Below the pieces are notes generated by a model. That model saw nothing but the letters and a program-made list of their open reading frames with translations. It had not been told where the DNA came from and made no database searches. The translations under genes were made by a program, and so were the position numbers. This document shows positions 1 through 6,306 of a stretch of 15,542 bases of DNA, piece after piece. Positions within the stretch are counted from its first letter, which is position 1; every line of letters starts with the position of its first letter. Origin of the DNA: an uncultured Lachnospiraceae bacterium (GTDB taxonomy: Bacteria > Bacillota > Clostridia > Lachnospirales > Lachnospiraceae); NCBI GenBank assembly GCA_905209865.1, contig CAJLUP010000035.1, positions 1 to 15,542 on the forward strand. The letters run 5' to 3'.

Positions 1-41
1 AATAGCAGAAAAAAACAGCATTGTAGAATGGAGAAAAAAGT

Positions 42-3000
42 ATGAAAAAGAAAATGTGGAGGACAGGGTTGTGCGGATTGACAGCATGCAGTATGTTGTT
101 TAGCATGCCCGCGTTGGCATGGGCCGCAGATGAACCTCAAAACACAGGGATTGAAGACGGGCTCATTGCGTATTATGATTTTGAAAACGTGAATGAAAAG
201 AAAGTTCCGAATGTACAGGATCAGTCCAAATATGAAGGAACATTGTCGGGAGATAATGTTTCTGTTGCGGAAAACACGATTTTCGGAAAATCTTTGAAAT
301 TTACAGCCGGAAATCAGGGAATGATGGAAATTCCTCAGATTATGAATACGTCTCAGAAGAGTTATTCGATTTCTTTGTGGTTTAAATATGATACATCTAC
401 AAACAGAGAAGGGAAAAATACAGTTCTTCTGCAGCAGAATGGAAACGGACGTACATTTTTACAGTTTACAAAAGACAATAAGTACGCGACATATGTAAAT
501 GCAAGCAATGTATACAGTGATAAGGCGGTTGACCTTAGCCAGTGGCAACATGTAATGGCAACATATAATAAAGATACGAAGAAAATTGCATTTTATATAA
601 ACGGCGAAAAAGATAGTGAGAAAGATGCAGGTAGTCAGGTAGTCAATGAATTGACAAGCCTTCTGATTGGACGTCATAAAAATGCAGGTAATGACCCTCT
701 TTCTATGAGAGGTCTTGTAGATGAAATTCGTGTATATGAGAAAGTTTTAACAGCAGATGAAGCAAAGGCTGTTTATGAAGAGAAAGCAGGAGCAATGCTC
801 TTCCCACAGCTGACAGAACAGATCAAAGCAGCAGAAGAGTTAGATGCATCAGGAAAGTTGGATGAGAATGCAGATGCTGCGAAAGCTTTGAAAACGGCAA
901 TCGCAGATGCAAAAAAATTAAGTGAATCCAGTGCGTTGTCAGAAATTTCTGCGATGATTAAAACGCTTGAAGATGCGATGAAGAATTATCGTGCAGAGAT
1001 CGGCGTTGTGCTTACTGTTTCTCCTGAAACAGAGGAACGTTCCATTGACAGTGCCACAATCGGTATCAACCATCGGTATGCTTTCAATGGATATGGATCT
1101 TTTGATAGTACGACAATGACGATGAAAGATGAGTTCGCGGAACTTTATAAAGACGCGGGATTTGGTTCTATCCGTTATCCGGGAGGAACAATCTCTAACT
1201 TGTTCCGTTGGAAAGAATCTATCGGACCGAAGGAACAGCGCGTAAAACAGATCCATGGATTTTATAACAATACAAACCAGGCTGGAATCGCTCCGAACTT
1301 TGGATTGACAGAAGTAGCTGACTTCGCATATCGCGATGATGTTCAGTCAGAAATCGTTTATGTATATGGTTTCGGACGTGGTTCAGCACAGGATGCCGCA
1401 GACCTTGTAGAGTATCTGAATGCTCCGGCAGGAAGCAATCCGGGCGGTGGCGTTGCATGGGCAGATGTGAGAAAAGAAAACGGACATGCAGAGCCTTATA
1501 ATGTACGCTATTTTGAGATCGGAAACGAGAACAACCAGGGTGGTGATGACGGAACAGCGTCACAGCAGTATTGGATGTCAAAAGTAGATGGTGGAGCTGA
1601 AAAAGCGTATGTAGAAGGTGGAGTTGCAAGTTTCACAAAGCAGTATGCAGTGAAGAAGGACAACTGGAATAAGGCTGCATCTGTCAGTGACGGAACAGCA
1701 AATCAGGTTCGTTACATGCGTTATGCAAACCCGAATCCGATGACAGGAAAAGATGGAAAGACGTTAGTAGAAGACTTCAAAGCAGTTGAAGAGGGAAGCG
1801 TTGAAGTATGGGTAGGTACTGACGGTGAAGGGAACAATGAAAAATGGGAGATTGTTGAAAGCTTAGATTCTGCAGGAGCAGAAGATAAGAAAGTAACAAT
1901 CGACTACAGAGACGGATCAATCCATTTCGGAGATGGAACACATGGTAAAATTCCTGCACAGGGTCAGCAGATCTATGTGACATATCGAGTTGATAGAGAT
2001 GGATTTATAGACGTTTCTAAAGCAATGAAAGATATGACAGCAGAGATCAACGAGATCAATGCGAACAATGGAAGCACAGAAAAGGCATCCTGCTATGTAT
2101 ATTCAAGCTATGAGACACAAGGATTTATTGATAAAATGAAGCAGGGAGATCGGAGTCAGTATTACGATGGGTTGACAATTCATCCATACTGTGGAAATCC
2201 GGGCGAGAATAATCCGAATGATGTGTTCTATGATAATGCAATGAAACTTGCTGAAGATGTGGGAATTAAAAAAGTGGAAAATTATGTAAATATGCTTCCA
2301 GAAGGAAAAGTTCCGGTTATATCTGAGTATGGTATTTTCAGATCTACATCACCGCTTCTTCGTTCACAGACGCATGCAGTATATATTGCAAAAGTGCTTA
2401 TGGAGTACGTTCGTCTTGGAAGTCCGTACATTCAGAAACACTGTCTTGTAGACTGGTACAGTTCAGGAGCTGATTCACTTGGACCTACACAGCAGGCAGT
2501 TATTCAGGCAGTGCCGCAGACAGGTGCAGATCAGGGAACCGGAGAAGGAAACTTCCGTTTCTTCTCAACACCTTCAGCGAAAGTATTCGAACTGTTCGCT
2601 AATTCTTTCTCTAAAGGAACAGAAGTAGTAGGAACAGAGTTTGAACATGTAGAGACTTTGGCAAATGGTACAAAAGCATATTCTGCAATCGCAAGTAAAG
2701 GTGAAGACGGAACGTTATATGTAGTTGTAGTAAATACAGACCGTGTAAATGATAAGAAACTCCATGTTAAAGTAGATGGCGTAGATCTGACAGGTAAAAA
2801 AGTAACAATACAGACACTTGCAGGTGAAAATTTTGCTGATGAGAACAGCTTGACAGAGCCGAATAAAGTAGCGATTGAAACAACAGAGCTTACGGCTGAA
2901 TCAGCGGAACTGAATCTGACAGCAAAGGCACATTCTGTAATGACGATTACAGTGAAAGAGAAGGAAGAGCCGCCTGTAGAAGAGACATTTACAGTAACAG

Positions 3001-4082
3001 CAAAAGCAAATAATGCGGACATGGGAGATGTAGCGCTTAGTCCTGCAAAAGAGAAATACAATGCAGGAGAAGAAGTAACAGCAACGGCAACAGCAAAAGA
3101 AGGATATGAGTTTGTAGACTGGACAGTAGATGGACAGACAGTTGAAGGAGCTACATATAAGTTTACAGTAGAAAAGAATACAGAGCTGACAGCAAACTTT
3201 AAAGAGAAAGAAAAACCGGTAGAGACATTTACAGTAACAGTAAAAGCAAATGATAATAATATGGGAACTGTTGCGATTGATCCGAAGAAAGACAGTTATG
3301 TAAAAGGAGAAGAAGTAACAGTTATTGCAGAAGCGAAAGAAGGATATGAGTTTGTAAACTGGACAGTAGGTGGTAAAGAACTTTCTAAGTCGGCAGCATA
3401 TCAAATTACTGTAGATAAAGATATGGATTTGATTGCAAACTTTAAAGAGAAAGAAAAACCGGCAGAGAAATTTACAGTAACAGTAAAAGCAAATGATGAC
3501 AAGAAGGGATCTGTAACGCTTGATCCGGCAAAAGAAGAATATGCCGAAGGAGATAAGGTGACAGCAACAGCTGCAGCGAAAGAAGGATACAGATTCGTAA
3601 ACTGGACAGTGAATGGTAAAGAAGTTTCCAAAGATGCAGTATATCGTTTTGAAGTGACAGGAGCTCTCAATCTGAAAGCGAACTTCGAAAAGATTACTGC
3701 AGAAGATACATTCAAATTGAATGTGGATGTAAATGACAACAAGATGGGAACAGCAAAACTTGATCCTGCAAAAGAAAGCTATAAAGCAGGAGAAATCGTA
3801 ACGGCGATCGCGAAAGCAAAAGAAGGATACAAGTTCGTGAACTGGACAGTAGACGGCAAAGCAGTTTCTGATAAAGCAGAGTACAAGTTTGAAGTTGACA
3901 GAGCAGTGACATTGAAAGCAAACTTTACGAAAACAGCAACAGATCCGACACCGGAGAATCCGAAAAATGAAGACAAAGCAGTTCAGACAGGCGACAATTC
4001 CGTATCACCGATCATTCCGCTTGCAGGATTGATGTTAGCGGCAGGAGCAGCAGTCGTAGCTCTTCGTAAGAAAGAAGACTAA
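42..4082 (+). CDS. Secreted, sortase-anchored multidomain glycoside hydrolase (clan GH-A, GH51-like core)
   Basis: This 1346-residue protein probably cleaves a glycan outside the cell while held on the wall. Residues 1-29 are a signal peptide (basic start, hydrophobic core, AWA-A cleavage). Residues 40-245 look like a LamG/concanavalin-type beta-sandwich (LIAYYDFEN, SLWFKY, VDEIRVYEKVL). Residues 250-318 are helical and FIVAR-like. The catalytic region starts near 321: SIRYPGG, then F-R-W...IGP, resembles GH51 alpha-L-arabinofuranosidases. E496 in FEIGNEN fits the acid/base and E762 in VISEYG the nucleophile. Residues about 835-972, ending AHSVMTITV, fit the C-terminal beta-domain of that family. 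A beta-rich module (about 580-660) is inserted between the catalytic residues. Four repeats (982-1295) lead to VQTGD, a hydrophobic stretch and RKKED. GGAG lies 8 nt before the ATG. The substrate and exact GH family are not settled; arabinose-containing glycan is a guess. Confidence 0.82.
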   Translation: MKKKMWRTGLCGLTACSMLFSMPALAWAADEPQNTGIEDGLIAYYDFENVNEKKVPNVQDQSKYEGTLSGDNVSVAENTIFGKSLKFTAGNQGMMEIPQIMNTSQKSYSISLWFKYDTSTNREGKNTVLLQQNGNGRTFLQFTKDNKYATYVNASNVYSDKAVDLSQWQHVMATYNKDTKKIAFYINGEKDSEKDAGSQVVNELTSLLIGRHKNAGNDPLSMRGLVDEIRVYEKVLTADEAKAVYEEKAGAMLFPQLTEQIKAAEELDASGKLDENADAAKALKTAIADAKKLSESSALSEISAMIKTLEDAMKNYRAEIGVVLTVSPETEERSIDSATIGINHRYAFNGYGSFDSTTMTMKDEFAELYKDAGFGSIRYPGGTISNLFRWKESIGPKEQRVKQIHGFYNNTNQAGIAPNFGLTEVADFAYRDDVQSEIVYVYGFGRGSAQDAADLVEYLNAPAGSNPGGGVAWADVRKENGHAEPYNVRYFEIGNENNQGGDDGTASQQYWMSKVDGGAEKAYVEGGVASFTKQYAVKKDNWNKAASVSDGTANQVRYMRYANPNPMTGKDGKTLVEDFKAVEEGSVEVWVGTDGEGNNEKWEIVESLDSAGAEDKKVTIDYRDGSIHFGDGTHGKIPAQGQQIYVTYRVDRDGFIDVSKAMKDMTAEINEINANNGSTEKASCYVYSSYETQGFIDKMKQGDRSQYYDGLTIHPYCGNPGENNPNDVFYDNAMKLAEDVGIKKVENYVNMLPEGKVPVISEYGIFRSTSPLLRSQTHAVYIAKVLMEYVRLGSPYIQKHCLVDWYSSGADSLGPTQQAVIQAVPQTGADQGTGEGNFRFFSTPSAKVFELFANSFSKGTEVVGTEFEHVETLANGTKAYSAIASKGEDGTLYVVVVNTDRVNDKKLHVKVDGVDLTGKKVTIQTLAGENFADENSLTEPNKVAIETTELTAESAELNLTAKAHSVMTITVKEKEEPPVEETFTVTAKANNADMGDVALSPAKEKYNAGEEVTATATAKEGYEFVDWTVDGQTVEGATYKFTVEKNTELTANFKEKEKPVETFTVTVKANDNNMGTVAIDPKKDSYVKGEEVTVIAEAKEGYEFVNWTVGGKELSKSAAYQITVDKDMDLIANFKEKEKPAEKFTVTVKANDDKKGSVTLDPAKEEYAEGDKVTATAAAKEGYRFVNWTVNGKEVSKDAVYRFEVTGALNLKANFEKITAEDTFKLNVDVNDNKMGTAKLDPAKESYKAGEIVTAIAKAKEGYKFVNWTVDGKAVSDKAEYKFEVDRAVTLKANFTKTATDPTPENPKNEDKAVQTGDNSVSPIIPLAGLMLAAGAAVVALRKKED
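2985..3926 (+). repeat. Four tandem ~80-residue repeats in the surface glycosidase
   Basis: Four in-frame copies fall at residues 982-1054, 1062-1134, 1143-1215 and 1223-1295. Each has the pattern F-x-[VL]-x-[VA]...MG...[DS]P-x-K-x-x-Y...G-E/D-x-VT...AKEGY-x-F-V-[ND]WTV...ANF. This matches the Listeria-Bacteroides / InlB B-type 'bacterial repeat' family. They probably form a stalk that carries the enzyme away from the wall. The junctions of copies 1/2 and 2/3 are nearly identical in DNA: 3192-3254 and 3435-3497 differ at only 2 of 63 bases, 243 bp apart, so copy number could change by recombination. Copy 4 is the most diverged at the DNA level. Confidence 0.85.
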
Positions 4083-4158
4083 TCTGAACAGTCTGAAAGA
4101 GACAGATCGGATATCGCAAAAATTGTCTTGATAAAAAGTGAAAAATGAAACAAAACAG

Positions 4159-4187
4159 AGAGGCGTCGCGCTATGCGGCGTCTCTTT
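4159..4187 (+). terminator. Rho-independent terminator after the surface glycosidase
   Basis: AGAGGCGTCGC (4159-4169) pairs with GCGGCGTCTCT (4175-4185) over 11 bp including two G-T wobbles, with a 5-nt loop GCTAT. It runs into a short T stretch. It lies 77 nt past the stop codon and separates the surface gene from the next transcription unit. The T-run is brief and interrupted by C, so termination may be incomplete. Confidence 0.75.
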
Positions 4188-4210
4188 CTGGTAATAACGA
4201 ATAAGAGGTT

Positions 4211-4294
4211 CCTCTAAAGTAACAGTTCAGCCTGCGCCATTCGTAAAACCGCATTGTGTGCTTATTGTGGCTAACGCCACTGTTATCCTCTAAA
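4211..4294. mobile_element. Putative MITE-like inverted-repeat element with 8-bp flanking direct repeats
   Basis: A 68-bp core (4219-4286) begins GTAACAGT and ends ACTGTTAT, an inverted repeat matching at 7 of 8 positions. The octamer CCTCTAAA sits immediately outside both ends (4211-4218 and 4287-4294), as a target-site duplication would. Inside is a perfect hairpin GTGGC-TAAC-GCCAC (4267-4280). A separate AGAGG-TT-CCTCT hairpin (4204-4215) overlaps the left border. The element is too short to code for a transposase. It could also be a REP-type palindrome or a structured RNA, because the octamer match was found after the fact. Confidence 0.4.
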
Positions 4295-4383
4295 ACATTC
4301 TATGTGAAATTACAGTGCAAATTATCTGCAAAATGTGTTACACTTCTAATACAGCAAAAAATAGCTTTTGATTTATCTTCGCA

Positions 4384-4438
4384 GGCCGATCGATTTACAT
4401 ACATGGCAGAACGATGAATGCGGCGGAGCTGATCGGCT
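4384..4438 (+). other. Hairpin in the leader of the methyltransferase gene
   Basis: GCCGATC (4385-4391) and GATCGGC (4431-4437) are exact complements, extended by one G-T pair, with a 39-nt loop. The structure ends 24 nt before the AGGAGGG site of the methyltransferase. Only a weak T-rich stretch follows, so it could be a poor terminator or a leader hairpin. I do not recognise a riboswitch class in it. Confidence 0.35.
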
Positions 4439-4475
4439 GATTTTATGTGTTGTGTGATATTAGGAGGGAACGATT

Positions 4476-5312
4476 TTGGAAGCGTATACAAGTTTTGCGT
4501 ATGTTTATGATACATTTATGGATAATGTTCCTTATGGCGAATGGGCAGGGCACATTCGTGAAAAGCTTTGTGAACACGGTGTGCCGGACGGGATCGTACT
4601 TGACCTCGGATGCGGAACGGGAACGATGACAGAGAGGCTTGCCGAATATGGATACGATATGATCGGAATCGATAATTCGGAAGAGATGCTGGAACTGGCG
4701 ATGGAAAAGAGGATGCAGTCGGGACATGATATTCTTTATCTGCTTCAGGATATGCGTGAGTTTGAATTATACGGAACAGTGCGGGCGGTTGTAAGCGTCT
4801 GTGATTCCGTTAATTATATGACAGAGCCGGAAGAACTGGAAGAAGTATTCCGTCTTGTTAACAACTATCTTGATCCGAAAGGAATTTTTTTATTTGATTT
4901 TAATACCGTTCATAAGTACCGTGATGTGATCGGTGACAGTACGATTGCGGAAGACCGCGGCGTGTGCAGCTTCATATGGGATAACAGATATTATGAGAAA
5001 GAACAGATCAATGAGTATGATCTGACGCTGTTTATTTCGGAAAAATTTACCCCTATGGAACACGCATATGATTCAGAGGAGGATCTTCCGGAAGAGGAAT
5101 TGTTCTCAGAGGAAGAAAGTGTTGAAAACGGCAGTTTGTATCGGAGATATACGGAGACTCATTATCAAAGAGGGTACACGCTTGCTGAGATAAAAGAACT
5201 TTTGGAACATGCAGGTCTTGTGTTTGTGGAGGCTTACGATGCCGATACGAAAGAAGAAGCGAATGATATGAGCGAGAGAGTTTGCGTGATCGCTCGTGAA
5301 AATGGAAAATAA
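4476..5312 (+). CDS. Class I SAM-dependent methyltransferase, substrate unknown
   Basis: This 278-residue cytosolic protein has the Rossmann-type methyltransferase fold. VLDLGCGTG (41-49) is motif I, which holds S-adenosylmethionine. IGIDNSEEML (about 63-72) supplies the acidic residue for the ribose, and LYLLQDMREFEL plus VVSVCDSVNYM are the following strands. The C-terminal part contains a glutamate-rich loop (EEDLPEEELFSEEES, about 196-210), which is probably a family-specific insertion. The start is TTG: AGGAGGG at 4462-4468 sits 7 nt before it and no better ATG is near. It ends 20 nt before hslO, so the two are probably co-transcribed. The fold is clear, but the methylated substrate (small molecule, RNA or protein) cannot be read from the sequence. 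Confidence 0.85.
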   Translation: MEAYTSFAYVYDTFMDNVPYGEWAGHIREKLCEHGVPDGIVLDLGCGTGTMTERLAEYGYDMIGIDNSEEMLELAMEKRMQSGHDILYLLQDMREFELYGTVRAVVSVCDSVNYMTEPEELEEVFRLVNNYLDPKGIFLFDFNTVHKYRDVIGDSTIAEDRGVCSFIWDNRYYEKEQINEYDLTLFISEKFTPMEHAYDSEEDLPEEELFSEEESVENGSLYRRYTETHYQRGYTLAEIKELLEHAGLVFVEAYDADTKEEANDMSERVCVIARENGK

Positions 5313-5332
5313 ATAGAACAGGAGAAAAATTG

Positions 5333-6208
5333 ATGAAAGATTATATTGTAAGAGCATCTGCTGCAAATGCGCAGATCCGTGCATTTGCGGCTGTGACAAC
5401 GGAATTGACAGAGGAAGCGCGTCAGCGTCATAAAACGAGTCCGGTTGCGACGGCGGCTTTGGGAAGACTGCTGACAGGTGGAGCGATGATGGGAAGCATG
5501 ATGAAAAATGACACGGACATGCTGACAATTCAGATTAAATGTTCCGGTCCGATCGGCGGTCTTACGGTGACGGCAGACAGTCAGGGAAAGGTAAAAGGAT
5601 ATGTTCATGAACCGAATGTGATTCTTCCGCCGAAAAACGGAAAGTTAGATGTCGGAGGAGCTTTGGGTCAAGGCGTGATGACAGTGATAAAAGATATGGG
5701 ATTGAAAGAGCCGTATTCCGGGCAGACGATCCTTCAGACAGGGGAGATCGCGGAAGATCTGACTTATTATTTTGCTACGTCGGAGCAGGTTCCGTCGTCT
5801 GTAGGACTGGGCGTTCTTATGGAAAAAGACAATACAGTGCGCTGCGCAGGCGGATTTATCGTTCAGGTCATGCCGTTTATTGAGGATGAAGTGTTGAATA
5901 AGCTGGAAGAAAATATTAAAAATATTCAGTCTGTAACTTCTATGTTAGATCATGGGCATACGCCGGAAGAAATGCTTTCTCATGTATTAGAAGGACTTGA
6001 TCTTGAGATTACAGATACGATGCCGGCAGAATTTTACTGTAACTGTTCAAAAGAACGGATTGAAAAGGCAATCATCAGTATCGGAAAGAAAGATATTCAG
6101 GCGATGATCGACGATGGCAAAGATATTGAGGTGAAATGCCATTTCTGCAATGAGGCATATAATTATACAGTAGATGAACTGAAAGTACTGCTGAAGAAGA
6201 GCAGATAA
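5333..6208 (+). CDS. hslO: Hsp33 redox-regulated holdase chaperone
   Basis: The product (291 residues) matches Hsp33 over its full length. It begins MKDYIVRASAAN; the N-terminal region contains GRLLTGGAMMG and GPIGGLTVTADSQG, typical of the family. The C-terminal zinc switch is intact: C236-x-C238 and C269-x-x-C272. In the family, oxidation of these cysteines releases zinc, unfolds the linker and turns the protein into an active holdase that protects unfolding proteins during oxidative or bleach stress. This fits an anaerobe meeting oxygen. I chose the ATG at 5333 because GGAG at 5321-5324 is 8 nt away; an in-frame TTG lies directly before it at 5330. The gene is followed by a 98-nt purine-rich spacer without a terminator. 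Confidence 0.96.
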   Translation: MKDYIVRASAANAQIRAFAAVTTELTEEARQRHKTSPVATAALGRLLTGGAMMGSMMKNDTDMLTIQIKCSGPIGGLTVTADSQGKVKGYVHEPNVILPPKNGKLDVGGALGQGVMTVIKDMGLKEPYSGQTILQTGEIAEDLTYYFATSEQVPSSVGLGVLMEKDNTVRCAGGFIVQVMPFIEDEVLNKLEENIKNIQSVTSMLDHGHTPEEMLSHVLEGLDLEITDTMPAEFYCNCSKERIEKAIISIGKKDIQAMIDDGKDIEVKCHFCNEAYNYTVDELKVLLKKSR

Positions 6209-6236
6209 GAGAAGATAAGAGCGGAAGACGGTTTGC

Positions 6237-6292
6237 GCAGACGGAGACAGAAGAGCAGAAGATAGCCGGTGCAGACGAAGACAGAAGCAGAA
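6237..6292 (+). repeat. Imperfect tandem direct repeat in the hslO-nadE spacer
   Basis: Two copies of a purine-rich unit occur at 6237-6260 (24 nt) and 6271-6292 (22 nt), separated by 10 nt. They share GCAGACG-x-AGACAGAAG and CAGAA, differing by one base and a 2-nt indel. The second copy ends 1 nt before the GGTGGAG ribosome binding site of nadE. It may be a local slippage duplication; no function is evident. Confidence 0.6.
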
Positions 6293-6306
6293 AGGTGGAG
6301 ATAAGG

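Larger units (their letters stand above)
4083..4475. other. Gene-free spacer with structured elements
   Basis: This 393-nt stretch has no gene I can defend. It holds the terminator (4159-4187), a small inverted-repeat element with flanking direct repeats (4211-4294) and a hairpin before the methyltransferase (4384-4438). On the plus strand a frame is open from about 4247 to a TGA at 4415-4417, with a possible GTG at 4304 (37 codons), but no ribosome binding site precedes it. I could not identify a convincing promoter for the downstream gene. Confidence 0.6.

Noticed and set aside
2531..3404. Long minus-strand open frames opposite the surface glycosidase repeats
   Set aside because: They arise from the biased, repetitive composition of the plus-strand gene; the translations are low-complexity and lack start signals.
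2985..3926. CRISPR-like regular repeats
   Set aside because: The periodicity is protein-coding (about 240 bp, in frame), with no short identical repeats and no unique spacers.
4200..4300. A cobalamin-type riboswitch suggested by GCCACTG
   Set aside because: The heptamer occurs alone; the other conserved boxes and arms are missing, and the following gene is not linked to cobalamin.
4304..4417. 37-codon plus-strand frame with a GTG start
   Set aside because: No Shine-Dalgarno sequence precedes it and it lies across the inverted-repeat/hairpin region; it is more likely incidental or part of a repeated element.
4300..4515. Minus-strand open frame of 71 codons upstream of the methyltransferase
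   Set aside because: It overlaps the methyltransferase start, the structured elements and the TTG/AGGAGGG region; it shows no ribosome binding site or recognisable domain.
6295..6306. GTG start for nadE at 6295
   Set aside because: The GTG is part of the GGTGGAG ribosome binding site for the ATG at 6307, and no other site precedes it.
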